This document shows, one piece after another, positions 1-9,105 of a stretch of DNA of 64,000 nt (its first letter is position 1; each line of letters opens with the position of its first letter). The notes under the pieces were generated by a model. The model was not told the origin of the DNA. It worked only from the letters and a program-made list of their open reading frames with translations, and ran no database searches. Location: positions 11,675 through 75,674 of the forward strand of contig DASZOM010000003.1 in NCBI GenBank assembly GCA_035550735.1, in the 5' to 3' direction. This DNA is from JANQRA01 sp035550735 (lineage in GTDB: Bacteria > Actinomycetota > Acidimicrobiia > Spongiisociales > ZC4RG35). The position numbers and the translations under genes were made by a program.

Positions 1-1397
1 GTCCCAAGGATTCCCTCGGGTCGCACCGCCATCATCACCACCAGCACCGCACCGAAGAGGAGCTGGCGGGTGACGCTGTCCTGCAGGGAGAGCTTGTTCT
101 CCCAGACCAGGATGGCCAGGTAGATCGTGGGCACCAGCAGCGCGCCTCTTCGCCAGCCCCTGGCGACGGTCACGGCGAGCACCCCGGCCAGGGCGAGGAC
201 GAAGGCGTAGTTGCTGACAACGTCGCTTGCCGGGCCCAGTATCAGGAGCCAGCCGTCGAGGATGCCGGAGAGAAAGGTGTCGTTGGCGGCGCCCAGGATG
301 GTCTCGTCCCAGATGGCCAGGGAGAGGAACCTCACCAGGTAGCCGAGTACGACGACACCGGCGAGCACCGCCGCCACCATCCTCCACCTCCTCAGGACGG
401 TGACCAGTAGCACGACGACCCCGATGTAGAACAGCCAACCGGCGATGCCGGGATTGCGCAGTATCTCGGGGGTGAACGCCACCGCGATCGCGCCGAGCAC
501 CGCTCCGGGGATAGAGCCCAGGCCACCGAGGATCAGTGCCGCATAGATCGTGATCAGGAAGAGCAGCTGGAAGTTGTTGGGGAACACGCCCACCTGGACC
601 GGTCCGAGGACGGTCCCGGTGAGCCCGGCCACGGCGGCGCCAACAGCGAAGGCCAGCATCTTGAGCCGGTTGACCGGGGTGGTCATGTGCGCCGCCGCCA
701 GGGTGTCCTCCCGCAGCGCCCGCCACGCCCGGCCAGTCCGCGACTGGTCGATGTTGCGCAACAACACGATGACCAGCCCGAGGAGGACGAGCAGGAGGAA
801 GTAGTTGCGGTTGAAGGTGTCGAAGGGGAACCCGAAGAGCTGCCAGGGCTGGACGCCGATGATGCCGTTGGGCCCACCGGTGAGATTCGTGTCCACCCCG
901 GGAAGTCGCTCGTAGTTGACGATGACCTCCAGGAACACCTGTGCGAAGAAGAGCGTCATGATCGCCAGGTAGTCGCCGACCAGACGTCTGGAGGGGAGGC
1001 TGAGCAGGGCGCCGAGAACGGCGCTCGCCAACACGATCACCGGTATCGCCACCCAGGTGGGCCACTGCACACCGATCTGGTCCGAGGAGACCGCCCCATA
1101 GAAGTAGGCCCCGAATCCGTAGAAGGCGATGTAGCCGAGATCGAGCAGACCCGCCCACCCGACCACGGTGTTGAGGCCGATGGCGAGCATGGCGAGAAGG
1201 AGGGCGGTGATCCCGATCCTCACGCCTGCCTGGGGGACCAGGAAGGGGTAGACCGCCGCCACGACGAGGAAGCCGAGCAGCTTCCAGCCGGAGGGGACCC
1301 GGTCGAGGAGACTGCGGGCAGGTGCAGTCCATCCCTTGCCCTTCGGCCCGTGCTCTGACGACTCGGCCACCCAGCGGTCAACACCGATGTTGGACAT
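1..1397 (-). CDS. livM: Branched-chain amino acid-type ABC permease LivM (3' end outside window)
   Basis: Inner-membrane permease of a LivFGHM-type importer. The frame reads from an ATG at 1397 to the window edge without a stop, giving about 465 residues and about ten hydrophobic segments. The N-terminal part carries the LivM-type stretch GLNTVVGWAGLLDLGYIAF, and a GALGSIPGA-like loop (seen as GGLGSIPGAVLGAIAV) sits near residue 315. It is longer than a standard LivM (about 320-420 aa), with extra hydrophobic segments after residue 330. The start overlaps the livH stop by one base. The ATPases LivG and LivF are not in view and should lie to the left of the window. The substrate cannot be read from sequence; the upstream catabolic genes suggest an amino acid or related polar compound. 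Confidence 0.93.
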   Translation of the reverse strand, partial: MSNIGVDRWVAESSEHGPKGKGWTAPARSLLDRVPSGWKLLGFLVVAAVYPFLVPQAGVRIGITALLLAMLAIGLNTVVGWAGLLDLGYIAFYGFGAYFYGAVSSDQIGVQWPTWVAIPVIVLASAVLGALLSLPSRRLVGDYLAIMTLFFAQVFLEVIVNYERLPGVDTNLTGGPNGIIGVQPWQLFGFPFDTFNRNYFLLLVLLGLVIVLLRNIDQSRTGRAWRALREDTLAAAHMTTPVNRLKMLAFAVGAAVAGLTGTVLGPVQVGVFPNNFQLLFLITIYAALILGGLGSIPGAVLGAIAVAFTPEILRNPGIAGWLFYIGVVVLLVTVLRRWRMVAAVLAGVVVLGYLVRFLSLAIWDETILGAANDTFLSGILDGWLLILGPASDVVSNYAFVLALAGVLAVTVARGWRRGALLVPTIYLAILVWENKLSLQDSVTRQLLFGAVLVVMMAVRPEGILG

Positions 1398-2314
1398 CAG
1401 ACCTTCACCAATTCGGGGCGTCCGAGGACACCGCTCGGTCTGATGAGGAGGAAGACGATCAGGAGCCCGAAGACGATCAGGTTCTGGAATGTCGAGGAGA
1501 TGTAGGCGGTGGTGTACGCCTCGGCGAATCCGATGAGAAGACCACCCAGCATCGCCCCGGGGATGCTCCCGATGCCACCGACCACCGCCGCGGTGAAAGC
1601 CTTGAGCCCGGCGATGAAGCCCATGAAATGGAAGATGCGCCCGAAGACGAGCCCGACCATCACCCCGCCCACCCCGGCCAGCGCCGAGCCGATGAGGAAT
1701 GTGACCAACACCACGCGGTTGACGTCGATGCCCATCATCGCCGCCGCCTCGGCGTCGAAGGAGACGGCCCGCACCGCCTTGCCCGCCTTGCTCGACTTGA
1801 CCCACCAGGTGAGCAGGATCATCAGGACGACGGTGACGACGATCACCATGACCCGCACCGCCCAGACGTCGACGGGGCCGATACTCAGCCCGTTCTCTAT
1901 CGGGATGAGCTGGGGGGCCTCGTAGCTACGTGAGTTGGCGGTGAACAGCAGCAGTGCCGCCGCCTGGAGGAAGAACGATGCGCCGATGGCGCTGATCAGC
2001 GGGGCGAGACGGGAGGCGTTCCGCAGGGGCCGATAGGCGAACCTCTCCAAGGCCACACCCACCCCCGAGGAGACGACCATCGCTCCCACGAACATCAGGG
2101 TCAGCGCCAGCCAGACCGGGACGATCAGCCCGGTGGGGCCCCCGAGCACCGTGAGGACGCCGTATCCGGCGAAGGCCCCGAACATGTAGACCTCGCCATG
2201 GGCGAAGTTGAGGAACTTGAGTACCCCGTAGACCATCGAGTAGCCCAGGGCGAGGAGCGCATAGACGCTGCCCAGCGTCAAACCGTTCACGGTCTGCTGG
2301 AGGAAGAACTCCAC
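1397..2314 (-). CDS. livH: Branched-chain amino acid-type ABC permease LivH
   Basis: A 305-residue permease with about eight membrane segments and the family N-terminus (QQTVNGLTLGSVYALLALG, then LKFLNFAHGEVYMFGAF). The inner-membrane loop GGIGSIPGAMLGGLLIGFAE near residue 245 is the expected contact for the ATPase. It follows livK after 44 bp and overlaps livM by one base, so the three form one transcription unit. Length is normal for LivH. The solute is inferred only from neighbours. Confidence 0.95.
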   Translation of the reverse strand: MEFFLQQTVNGLTLGSVYALLALGYSMVYGVLKFLNFAHGEVYMFGAFAGYGVLTVLGGPTGLIVPVWLALTLMFVGAMVVSSGVGVALERFAYRPLRNASRLAPLISAIGASFFLQAAALLLFTANSRSYEAPQLIPIENGLSIGPVDVWAVRVMVIVVTVVLMILLTWWVKSSKAGKAVRAVSFDAEAAAMMGIDVNRVVLVTFLIGSALAGVGGVMVGLVFGRIFHFMGFIAGLKAFTAAVVGGIGSIPGAMLGGLLIGFAEAYTTAYISSTFQNLIVFGLLIVFLLIRPSGVLGRPELVKV

Positions 2315-2358
2315 TCAGAAGTCCGTCGTCAGCACTCCTCGCCCTTGGGTTGGGCCTC

Positions 2359-3576
2359 TTACTGGACCAGGGTCTTCGAGCCATCCTCCTGGATCTGGAA
2401 GATGAAGAACCGGCCTTCGGCGAGGTCGCCGTCCTCGGTGAACGAGATCGGCGAGCCCAGGATCGAAGTGGCCTGGTCGGTGGCCGCTATCTCGGCCTGG
2501 ACGCTCGCCCGGTCCGGAGTCGCGCCGGACTGGCAGACCCGGTCGATCGCCTCGAAGATCACCCGAGCCGCGGCGTAGACCGGGGGCCCGAAGGTGTTGG
2601 TCTCCGGGTACTGCTCCAGGTAGCCGGCGAGCAGGTCCTGAGAGCCCTCGACCGCGGCGATGTCCGGGGCGAAGGCGGCGATGTACGAGCCGGCCTGGGT
2701 GAAGTCGGCCGAGTCCATGCCGTCGGAGCCGAAGATCACGGCCTCCTTGCCCAGCTCCGCCATCTGGTTGGCGAAGATCTGCCCGTTGGCGGCCACCTGC
2801 CATGGCAGGTACACGAAGCTCGTGTCGTCGGCGATCGTGCCCACGAGCGCCGAGAAGTCGGTCAGGTCCTGGGACACCGACTCCCGGGTCACCGTGACGC
2901 CCGCATCCTCGAGCTGCTGCTGGACGATGTCGGCGAGACCGGTCGAGTAGGACGACTGGTCGTCGACGATGAACACCGAAGTGGCGCCCTGGTCGAGCAG
3001 GAACGTGGCCGTGGTCGGGCCCTGGTCGGCGTCGGAGGGAACGGTCCGGTAGAGACCCTGATACTGGGCTGTGATCCCGACCCGCGTCGAGGACGGGGAG
3101 ATGAACGTGAAGTTCGGATCTCCGGCCTCGAACACCGCACCCGCCGAATCGACCTGGTCGGAGCCGGCCGGGCCGACCGCAGCGAGCACAGCGGGATCGT
3201 CCAGCAGTGTCTGGGCCAGCGTGGCGCTCTGGGCGACGTCGAACTGGGTGTCCGCCTCCACCATCTGGAAGTCGTAACCGGTCTCGGCGTTCCACGTGTC
3301 CAGGGCGTACTTGAACCAGTTGAGCTGGACCTCGCCGATGAAGGCGACCTCACCGGTGATCGGGCCCATGAAGCCGATCGTGGCCTCACAGGTGTCTACG
3401 GGCTGCCCGCCGGTAGTCGTGGTCTCGCCGGCCGTCGTGCCGGTCTCACCCTCGGTGGTGGTCACACCGGCGGTGGTGGTGCTGCCACCACCTTCACCTG
3501 AGGGGCTGCACGCCGCGGCCACCAGGGCGAGCGCCAGCAGCGCCAACGCCAGTCTCCATGTCCTTCTTCTACTCAC
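2359..3576 (-). CDS. livK: LivK-type substrate-binding lipoprotein
   Basis: Periplasmic-binding-fold type I (Leu/Ile/Val-binding) protein of 405 aa that captures the ligand for LivHM. It begins with an Arg-rich n-region, a hydrophobic core and a lipobox ending at Cys23 (LALVAAAC), followed by a Thr/Gly/Val-rich linker to about residue 60. The binding domain starts at TIGFMGPITGEVAFIGE. The GTG at 3576 is preferred because AAGGGA lies about 7 nt upstream. An ATG at 3591 in the same frame would add five residues with no clear Shine-Dalgarno. Either start overlaps the end of the cupin gene, which argues for translational coupling. Confidence 0.92.
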   Translation of the reverse strand: MSRRRTWRLALALLALALVAAACSPSGEGGGSTTTAGVTTTEGETGTTAGETTTTGGQPVDTCEATIGFMGPITGEVAFIGEVQLNWFKYALDTWNAETGYDFQMVEADTQFDVAQSATLAQTLLDDPAVLAAVGPAGSDQVDSAGAVFEAGDPNFTFISPSSTRVGITAQYQGLYRTVPSDADQGPTTATFLLDQGATSVFIVDDQSSYSTGLADIVQQQLEDAGVTVTRESVSQDLTDFSALVGTIADDTSFVYLPWQVAANGQIFANQMAELGKEAVIFGSDGMDSADFTQAGSYIAAFAPDIAAVEGSQDLLAGYLEQYPETNTFGPPVYAAARVIFEAIDRVCQSGATPDRASVQAEIAATDQATSILGSPISFTEDGDLAEGRFFIFQIQEDGSKTLVQ

Positions 3577-4312
3577 CGTTTTTCCCTTCATTGTCTGCTT
3601 CTTCTTCGTAAGCCTCGGCGGCACTCCCCGCAGGGTGGAACACACCGAGGACTCTCAACGGCCGGTCGCCCGTGTTCTCGACACAGTGCTCGACAGGCGG
3701 CGGGAGATGGATGCAGGTGCCGGCGGTGATCGGCGTGTCAGGGTGCCCTTCGAGATGGAGCACGCCCTCGCCGTCCAGGATGTACATGACCTCGTCGTAG
3801 AGGTGGTAGTGGGTCGGGGCGCGCCCTGGCGGGATCCACCCCACGAATTGAGTCACCTCGAGGCACCCGGCCTCGGGATCCACCACGAACTTGAACTGAC
3901 GGTCCTTGCCGGCGGGGATCACCGCCTGGTCGGCCGTGTCGACGATCACCTTGCGCGGTCCCTCCGGCTCGACTTCCGGGGGCGGGGCCGTCACCGAGAC
4001 CAGGACCAGGTCGTCGGATCCCTCGTTGACCACCCGGTAGTTCTCTCCGGCCCGGATGTACACCCCGACATCGGGGTAGAGGCGATGGGGGTCGCCGTCG
4101 AGGTGCAGCGAGCCCGTGCCGGAGACGACGTAGGCGATCTCGTCCCGGCCGGCGTGACCTCGATCAGGCGCTCCGCCCGGCGAGATGGCGAGCACACTCT
4201 GCACGAGGCGCGCCGCGCCCACGGAGGCGTCGATGGTCGTCCGCACCGATACCGTGGCGCCCGCCTCGTGGGCAGGCTCCACCTCGCTGACATGCGTGAC
4301 AAAACCGGGCAT
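3569..4312 (-). CDS. Two-domain cupin (bicupin) protein
   Basis: A 247-aa protein with two cupin barrels. The C-terminal domain keeps the metal motif: HYH at about residues 160-162, a Glu four residues later, and the motif-2 His in PPPVEHCVEN. The N-terminal domain is degenerate, with one His and a Glu (GHAGRDE) but no second His, so probably only the second domain binds metal. Bicupins of this size include ureidoglycine aminohydrolase-like and other small-molecule enzymes; no closer function can be given. The ATG at 4312 has GGAG 9 nt upstream. The open frame extends much further 5', but that part is only the antisense-like shadow of the dehydratase gene. It lies in the operon with the PLP and NAD enzymes and LivKHM, so a catabolic role is likely. 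Confidence 0.85.
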   Translation of the reverse strand: MPGFVTHVSEVEPAHEAGATVSVRTTIDASVGAARLVQSVLAISPGGAPDRGHAGRDEIAYVVSGTGSLHLDGDPHRLYPDVGVYIRAGENYRVVNEGSDDLVLVSVTAPPPEVEPEGPRKVIVDTADQAVIPAGKDRQFKFVVDPEAGCLEVTQFVGWIPPGRAPTHYHLYDEVMYILDGEGVLHLEGHPDTPITAGTCIHLPPPVEHCVENTGDRPLRVLGVFHPAGSAAEAYEEEADNEGKNGE

Positions 4313-4395
4313 CCCTAGTTGCTCCGACCCCAGGACATGAGTGACGGCGATTGTGGCACGGTTCGGACTGCCGTGTCGGCCCTCGACGGCTGCCC

Positions 4396-5349
4396 CTATC
4401 GGCCGCCGTCGAGGATGCGGGCGAGGATTGCGCCGTTGATATTGCCCCCGGAGACGATGCACACCACCTTGCCGTCGCCGGCTCCGCCGCCCATCGCCGC
4501 CGCCACCGATGCGGCACCGGCTCCCTCGGCCACGACGTGGTTGCGCATCGCCAGCACACGGACCGCCTCCTCCACCTCGTCGAGGGTGGCCACGATCGAG
4601 CCGGTGATCAGCTCGCGGACGAGGGGCCACATCTCGTCGAGGACGCGAGCAGACCCGATGCCGTCGACGAACGACGGGACGTACTCGATGGCGGTGGGCT
4701 CGCCGGCGGCCAGGGCGGCATCCAGCGCCGCCGACGTCTCCACCTCGGCGGCGTAGACACGGACGTCCGGCTTGAGGTGGCGCAACGCCGAGGCGATGCC
4801 CGAGCTCAGGCCGCCTCCCCCATAGGGGACGACCACGGCGTCCAGGTCGGGCAGGTCCTCCACCAGCTCCAGGCCGATGGTGCCATTGCCCGCCATCACC
4901 GCGCGATCGCTCACCGGGTGCACGAAGACCCCGTCCTGGCCTTCGTGGCGATGGGTGACGATCACCTGCCACCACTCTTCGAACGGGACCTTGATCACCG
5001 AGGCGCCAAGTCGCTCCAGGGCGTCCAGCTTGGCTGCGGGGGCGTGATCGGGCACAACCACCGAACAGGGCACGCCGAGCCGGGCGGCGTTCCACGCAAC
5101 CCCCTGGCCCATGTTGCCCGCACTAGCCGTCCACACCCCATGGCGGAGGGGCTCCTCGGGGGCCAGGGCCATGGCATTGCCGGCCCCTCTGATCTTGAAC
5201 GCCCCGATCGGCTGGAGGTTCTCCAGCTTCAGGTGGATCTCCACGTTCCCCGTGTCCAGGTTGAGTGGGACGAGCGGAGTCCGGACCGCCAGACCGCGCA
5301 GCCGCCCCGCCGCCGCCTCGATGTCGGCCAGCGGGATCGGCTCAGTCAT
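4396..5349 (-). CDS. Threonine/serine dehydratase-like PLP enzyme (fold type II)
   Basis: A 317-aa catalytic-domain-only member of the threonine dehydratase family. The PLP lysine is K52 in GAFKIRGAGN, the substrate loop is ASAGNMGQG, and the phosphate cradle is the Gly run GGGGLSSG. The C-terminal SGGNINGAIL is typical of the family. There is no ACT regulatory domain, so it is of the catabolic type. Overlap of 8 bp with the cyclodeaminase-like gene selects the ATG at 5349; an alternative start at 5379 would add ten residues. The pairing of a dehydratase with an ornithine-cyclodeaminase homologue occurs in ectoine utilisation (EutB/EutC) and in the beta-hydroxyaspartate cycle (BhcB/BhcD), so a hydroxy- or N-modified amino acid substrate is plausible but unproven. 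Confidence 0.88.
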   Translation of the reverse strand: MTEPIPLADIEAAAGRLRGLAVRTPLVPLNLDTGNVEIHLKLENLQPIGAFKIRGAGNAMALAPEEPLRHGVWTASAGNMGQGVAWNAARLGVPCSVVVPDHAPAAKLDALERLGASVIKVPFEEWWQVIVTHRHEGQDGVFVHPVSDRAVMAGNGTIGLELVEDLPDLDAVVVPYGGGGLSSGIASALRHLKPDVRVYAAEVETSAALDAALAAGEPTAIEYVPSFVDGIGSARVLDEMWPLVRELITGSIVATLDEVEEAVRVLAMRNHVVAEGAGAASVAAAMGGGAGDGKVVCIVSGGNINGAILARILDGGR

Positions 5350-6337
5350 GTCGGGCCCCGCCGAACTCGATCCCGACACCCCTGCCCGAGGCGAGGGCGT
5401 TTCGGTAGACCAGATCGGCGGCGGCGATGTCCTCCACGGCGAGCCCCAGGGATACGAACGTGGTTATCTCCGCAGTGTCCTCCCGGCCGCGATGGGCGCC
5501 GACCAGGACCTCGCCGATCTCGGCGACGATGTCCTCGTCTCCTATTGCCCCGTCCGCCTTGGCCATCAGGAAGTCACCCGACTCGTTGAGAGTCGACTCC
5601 CTGCGGTCGACGAAGATGCGGGAGCGGCTCATGGCATCGGTGTCGAGCTCCCGGGCGAAGGAGACACTCGAGCCGACGGCGTTGATGTGCATGCCCGGCT
5701 CGAGCTGAGAGCCGTGCAGGATCGGCTCACGGGAGGCGGTGGTGGTGCAAACGATGTCGGCGCCGGCAACGGCCTCGGCCACCGAGGCGACCGGTGTGAT
5801 CGGAATGGCGCCGGCTTCCGAGTCGGCGAGCCGGGCCGCGCTCTCCGGGGTCCGGCTCCACACCCTGATCTCCGAGATGGAGCGGACCAGGGGGATCGCC
5901 CGGAGGTGGCTGCGGCCCTGGACTCCCGCCCCGAGAACGGTGAGCACCGTGGCGTCCTCCCCGGCGAGGAGGTCGGTGGCCACCGCCGAGACGGCGGCGG
6001 TGCGGACCGCCGTGATCTCGGTGGCGTCGATCACCGCTTTGAGCCTGCCGTTGCCGGCGTCGAAGAGCATCACCGTCCCCTGATGGGAGTCGTACTCGGT
6101 GCCGGCGTTGCCCGGGAAGACAGTCACCGTCTTGATCCCCATGGTGTCGATCGACCCCAGATGGCCCGGCATCATCCCCAGGGCGCCCACCCGCTCGGGG
6201 AGCCACATCACGGGACGCAGCGGCTGGATCCCGTTTCCCCCGGCCAGGTCGGCCAGCGCACCGCGCATGGCCTCGATGCAGTCCGCCATCGGAAGAAGGT
6301 CCGGCACTTCCTCCTGACTGACGAAGAGGGTCTCCAT
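5342..6337 (-). CDS. Ornithine cyclodeaminase / mu-crystallin family protein
   Basis: A 331-aa NAD(P)-binding protein with the Rossmann glycine motif VLGAGVQGRSH at residues 134-144, preceded by the family segments PGHLGSIDTMGIK and GTVMLFDAGNGRLKAVIDATEIT. The family includes ornithine cyclodeaminase, alanine dehydrogenase, ketimine/iminosuccinate reductase and EutC. Its overlap with the PLP dehydratase gene supports a role in the same pathway, for example reducing or deaminating an imine product. It follows the aldo/keto reductase gene after 3 bp. The exact reaction cannot be assigned. Confidence 0.9.
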   Translation of the reverse strand: METLFVSQEEVPDLLPMADCIEAMRGALADLAGGNGIQPLRPVMWLPERVGALGMMPGHLGSIDTMGIKTVTVFPGNAGTEYDSHQGTVMLFDAGNGRLKAVIDATEITAVRTAAVSAVATDLLAGEDATVLTVLGAGVQGRSHLRAIPLVRSISEIRVWSRTPESAARLADSEAGAIPITPVASVAEAVAGADIVCTTTASREPILHGSQLEPGMHINAVGSSVSFARELDTDAMSRSRIFVDRRESTLNESGDFLMAKADGAIGDEDIVAEIGEVLVGAHRGREDTAEITTFVSLGLAVEDIAAADLVYRNALASGRGVGIEFGGARHD

Positions 6338-6340
6338 CGG

Positions 6341-7327
6341 CTACACGCCCTCGGTGAACAGGGCGCCGATCCGGGCCCATTCGGTTTCGCTGAGCCGAAG
6401 GTCCAGCGCCTCCTCCATGGGATCGAAGTGGGTGGGACGTCGCGGGCCGAGGATCGATGAGGTGACGTCGGGATGGTCGAGGAGCCATCCGAGGGCGAGC
6501 CCGGCCATGCTCACCCCGGCCTCGGCGGCAATGTCGGCGAGCCGCCCGAGCCGGTCGAAGGTGGTCTCGTTCCAATGTCTCAGGTATGGCTCGGGCCGCT
6601 TGGTCATTCGTGATCCCTCGGGGTGTTCTCCCTCGAGGCGGTACTTGCCGGTGAGAAGGCCCCCGCAGAGCGGGCTGAAGTTGGTGAACCCGAGCTCCTG
6701 GTCACGACACAGCTCCAGGACCTCGGCCTGGTCCGCCTGGTCGATGAGATTGAACGAGTTCTGTATCCAGTCGAAGCGGTGGCCGCCAGATAGATCGCTT
6801 ATCCACAGCGCCTTGGTCATCAGCCAGGCCGGGAAGTTGGAGGCGCCGATGTAGCGAACCTTGCCCTCCACGACCAGAGTGGCGAGGGCGTCGAGCGTCT
6901 CCTCGAGAGGGGTGTGCGGGTCGGGCTCGTGCACGAGGTACATGTCGAGATGGTCGACGCCGAGCCGGGTCAGGCTGGCGTCGATCTGTTCCAGGATGTG
7001 CCGCCGTGACAGCCCCCGCTGGTTGGGCCCGGGGCCCACCGGGTTGGCCACCTTGGAGCTGATCAGCAGGTTGTCCCGGATGGTGCCGTCCTTGGTCGAC
7101 AGCCATTTGCCAATGGTGGCCTCGCTGCGGCCGCCTCCGTAGGCGTTGGCCGTGTCCAGGTAGTTGATCCCCAGCTCGACGGCTCGGTCGAGGAGGGCGA
7201 AGGCCTCCTCCTCGCTCTCTCCCTGGCCGAAGAAGGCGGGAGCACTCCCGATCCCCCCGAAGTTCCCACACCCCATCCCGAACGCCGACACCCGCAACCC
7301 GGTGCGACCCAGATACCGAAACTCCAC
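6341..7327 (-). CDS. Aldo/keto reductase
   Basis: A 328-aa NADPH-dependent oxidoreductase of the AKR (beta/alpha)8 family. The catalytic tetrad is visible: Asp in LDTANAYG, Tyr in NAYGGG, Lys in ISSKVANP and His in YLVHEPD. The C-terminal cofactor region SSILGPRRPTHFD is present. It starts with GTG at 7327 and is the first gene of the seven-gene minus operon, divergent from the CoA-ligase operon across 89 bp. Its substrate is probably a carbonyl produced by the same pathway; this is inferred only from position. Confidence 0.92.
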   Translation of the reverse strand: MEFRYLGRTGLRVSAFGMGCGNFGGIGSAPAFFGQGESEEEAFALLDRAVELGINYLDTANAYGGGRSEATIGKWLSTKDGTIRDNLLISSKVANPVGPGPNQRGLSRRHILEQIDASLTRLGVDHLDMYLVHEPDPHTPLEETLDALATLVVEGKVRYIGASNFPAWLMTKALWISDLSGGHRFDWIQNSFNLIDQADQAEVLELCRDQELGFTNFSPLCGGLLTGKYRLEGEHPEGSRMTKRPEPYLRHWNETTFDRLGRLADIAAEAGVSMAGLALGWLLDHPDVTSSILGPRRPTHFDPMEEALDLRLSETEWARIGALFTEGV

Positions 7328-7416
7328 GTGCTCACCATATCCATGCCTCCGGTGGCGCGATGCACGTGTGGGAGGTGTTGCACTAGCGTGCGCAGTCCCG
7401 TCCCGACGTTGAAAGG

Positions 7417-9066
7417 ATGGTCTTGGCGACGCGGTTGATTTCAGGTCCCAGTGGCCGGAGCGCCCACGTCGACCCGTTCTGCAGGGACGGCCTTCCCCCG
7501 GTCGAGCAATGGCCGATCATGCATTGGGACGATCCCGTCTTCGCCTATTCGGGCCAGATGAACTCCGGTGCAGTCCTCCTCGACCAGGCCATCGACCGAG
7601 GATGGGGTGACCGGCCCTGCATGATTGCCGCCGACGGTTCCGTCAGCCTCGGTTACGGCGAGCTGTTGGAGCTCTCGAATCGCATCGCCAACCTCCTGGT
7701 CGAGGATCTCGGGCTCCAGCCGGGCAATCGGGTGCTGCTCCGCTGCTTCAACCATCCCTGGGCGGTCGCCGCCTGGTTCGCCGTCGTTCGCGCCGGCGGG
7801 GTGGTGGTCACCACCATGCCCCTGCTACGGGCTGCCGAGCTCGACAAGACCATCGCCAAGGCAGAGGTCGGCCTGGCGTTGTGCGACTACCGGCTGATGG
7901 AGGAGATGGAGAAGGTCTCCGCCGACGTGGTGGTCGTGCCCTGGGGGGACGGGGGCGTCGACGATCTCTTGGTCAGGTCGGAATCGAAGTCTGGCCGCTT
8001 CGAACCGGTCGACACCGCGGCCGACGACGTCGCCATGCTCGCGTTCACCTCCGGAACCACCGGCGAGCCGAAATGCGCCATGCACTTCCACCGTGACGTG
8101 ATTGCGATCGCCGACATGTTCAACCCGGTGATCGCCCCCCGAGCGGATGACATCTTCTGTGGCAGCCCGCCACTGGCCTTCACCTTCGGTCTCGGCGCGC
8201 TGGTGGTCTTCCCGATGCAGGTCGGGGCGTCGACCCTCCTCACCGAGCGACCCGGAGAGGAGTTCCTCCAGGCCATCGCAGAGCACAAGCCGACGATCTG
8301 CTCCACTGCGCCGACGGCCTACCGGGGGATGCTGGCGATGATGGACCAGTACGACATCTCGTCGCTCCGGGTGGGGGTGTCGGCGGGGGAGACCCTGCCC
8401 AAGCCCACCTGGGAGCAGTTCAAGGAGGGGACGGGCGTCGAGCTCGTCGACGGGATCGGCTCGACCGAGCTCCTCCATATCTTCATATCCGCCTCGGGCG
8501 ACGACATCCGGCCCGGATCCACCGGCCTACCCCTGACCGGGGTCCGGGCCCAGGTGGTCGACGACGAGGTCCAGCCGGTGCCCGACGGCGAGGTCGGCTT
8601 GCTCGCGGTGCAGGCCCCCACCGGATGCCGCTATCTGAACGACGCACGGCAGACGGAGTACGTGAAGAAGGGGTGGAATCTCACCGGCGACGCCTACGTG
8701 CGTGACGCCGACGGGTACTTCTGGTTCCAAGCCCGCGCCGACGACATGATCATCTCCTCGGGGTACAACATCGCCGGGCCCGAGGTCGAGGCGTCCCTCC
8801 TCCGCCACGAGGCGGTGGAGGAGAGCGCCGTGATCGGGGTGTCCGACGAGATGAGGACCCAGCGGGTGAAGGCATACGTGGTTCTCCGCCCGGGTGTCGA
8901 GCCGGGGCCCGACCTGGCCCTGGAGCTGCAGACCTTCGTCAAGGGGGACATCGCCCCCTACAAATACCCCAGAGAGATCGAGTTCGTCTCCGCACTGCCC
9001 AAGACCCAGACGGGGAAGGTGCAGCGCTACCGGCTCCGGGAGCAGGCGGAGTCGGGCGCCGGGTGA
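7417..9066 (+). CDS. 2-aminobenzoate/benzoate-CoA ligase-type AMP-dependent synthetase
   Basis: A 549-aa acyl-adenylating enzyme of the ANL superfamily. The ATP loop FTSGTTGEPK is at residues 210-219, followed by MHFHRD, a GIGSTELLHIF acceptor region, the hinge region WNLTGDAYVRDADGYFWFQ and the catalytic Lys534 in QTGKVQR. The segments SAHVDPFCRDGLPPVEQWP and SASGDDIRPGSTG resemble 2-aminobenzoate-CoA ligases more than acetyl-CoA synthetases. It would activate an aromatic acid with ATP and CoA. GAAAGG directly precedes the ATG at 7417, and a TTG at 7435 is another possible start. The next gene is 39 bp downstream. Confidence in aromatic-acid activation is good; anthranilate as substrate is tentative. 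Confidence 0.85.
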   Translation: MVLATRLISGPSGRSAHVDPFCRDGLPPVEQWPIMHWDDPVFAYSGQMNSGAVLLDQAIDRGWGDRPCMIAADGSVSLGYGELLELSNRIANLLVEDLGLQPGNRVLLRCFNHPWAVAAWFAVVRAGGVVVTTMPLLRAAELDKTIAKAEVGLALCDYRLMEEMEKVSADVVVVPWGDGGVDDLLVRSESKSGRFEPVDTAADDVAMLAFTSGTTGEPKCAMHFHRDVIAIADMFNPVIAPRADDIFCGSPPLAFTFGLGALVVFPMQVGASTLLTERPGEEFLQAIAEHKPTICSTAPTAYRGMLAMMDQYDISSLRVGVSAGETLPKPTWEQFKEGTGVELVDGIGSTELLHIFISASGDDIRPGSTGLPLTGVRAQVVDDEVQPVPDGEVGLLAVQAPTGCRYLNDARQTEYVKKGWNLTGDAYVRDADGYFWFQARADDMIISSGYNIAGPEVEASLLRHEAVEESAVIGVSDEMRTQRVKAYVVLRPGVEPGPDLALELQTFVKGDIAPYKYPREIEFVSALPKTQTGKVQRYRLREQAESGAG

Positions 9067-9105
9067 GAGCTCCACATCGAACCCATCGAACAGGGAGGAA
9101 ATGAA

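Noticed and set aside
4396..6337. Firm assignment of the dehydratase/cyclodeaminase pair as ectoine enzymes EutB and EutC.
   Set aside because: EutD/EutE and ectoine-type regulators are absent, and other pathways use the same pair of families.
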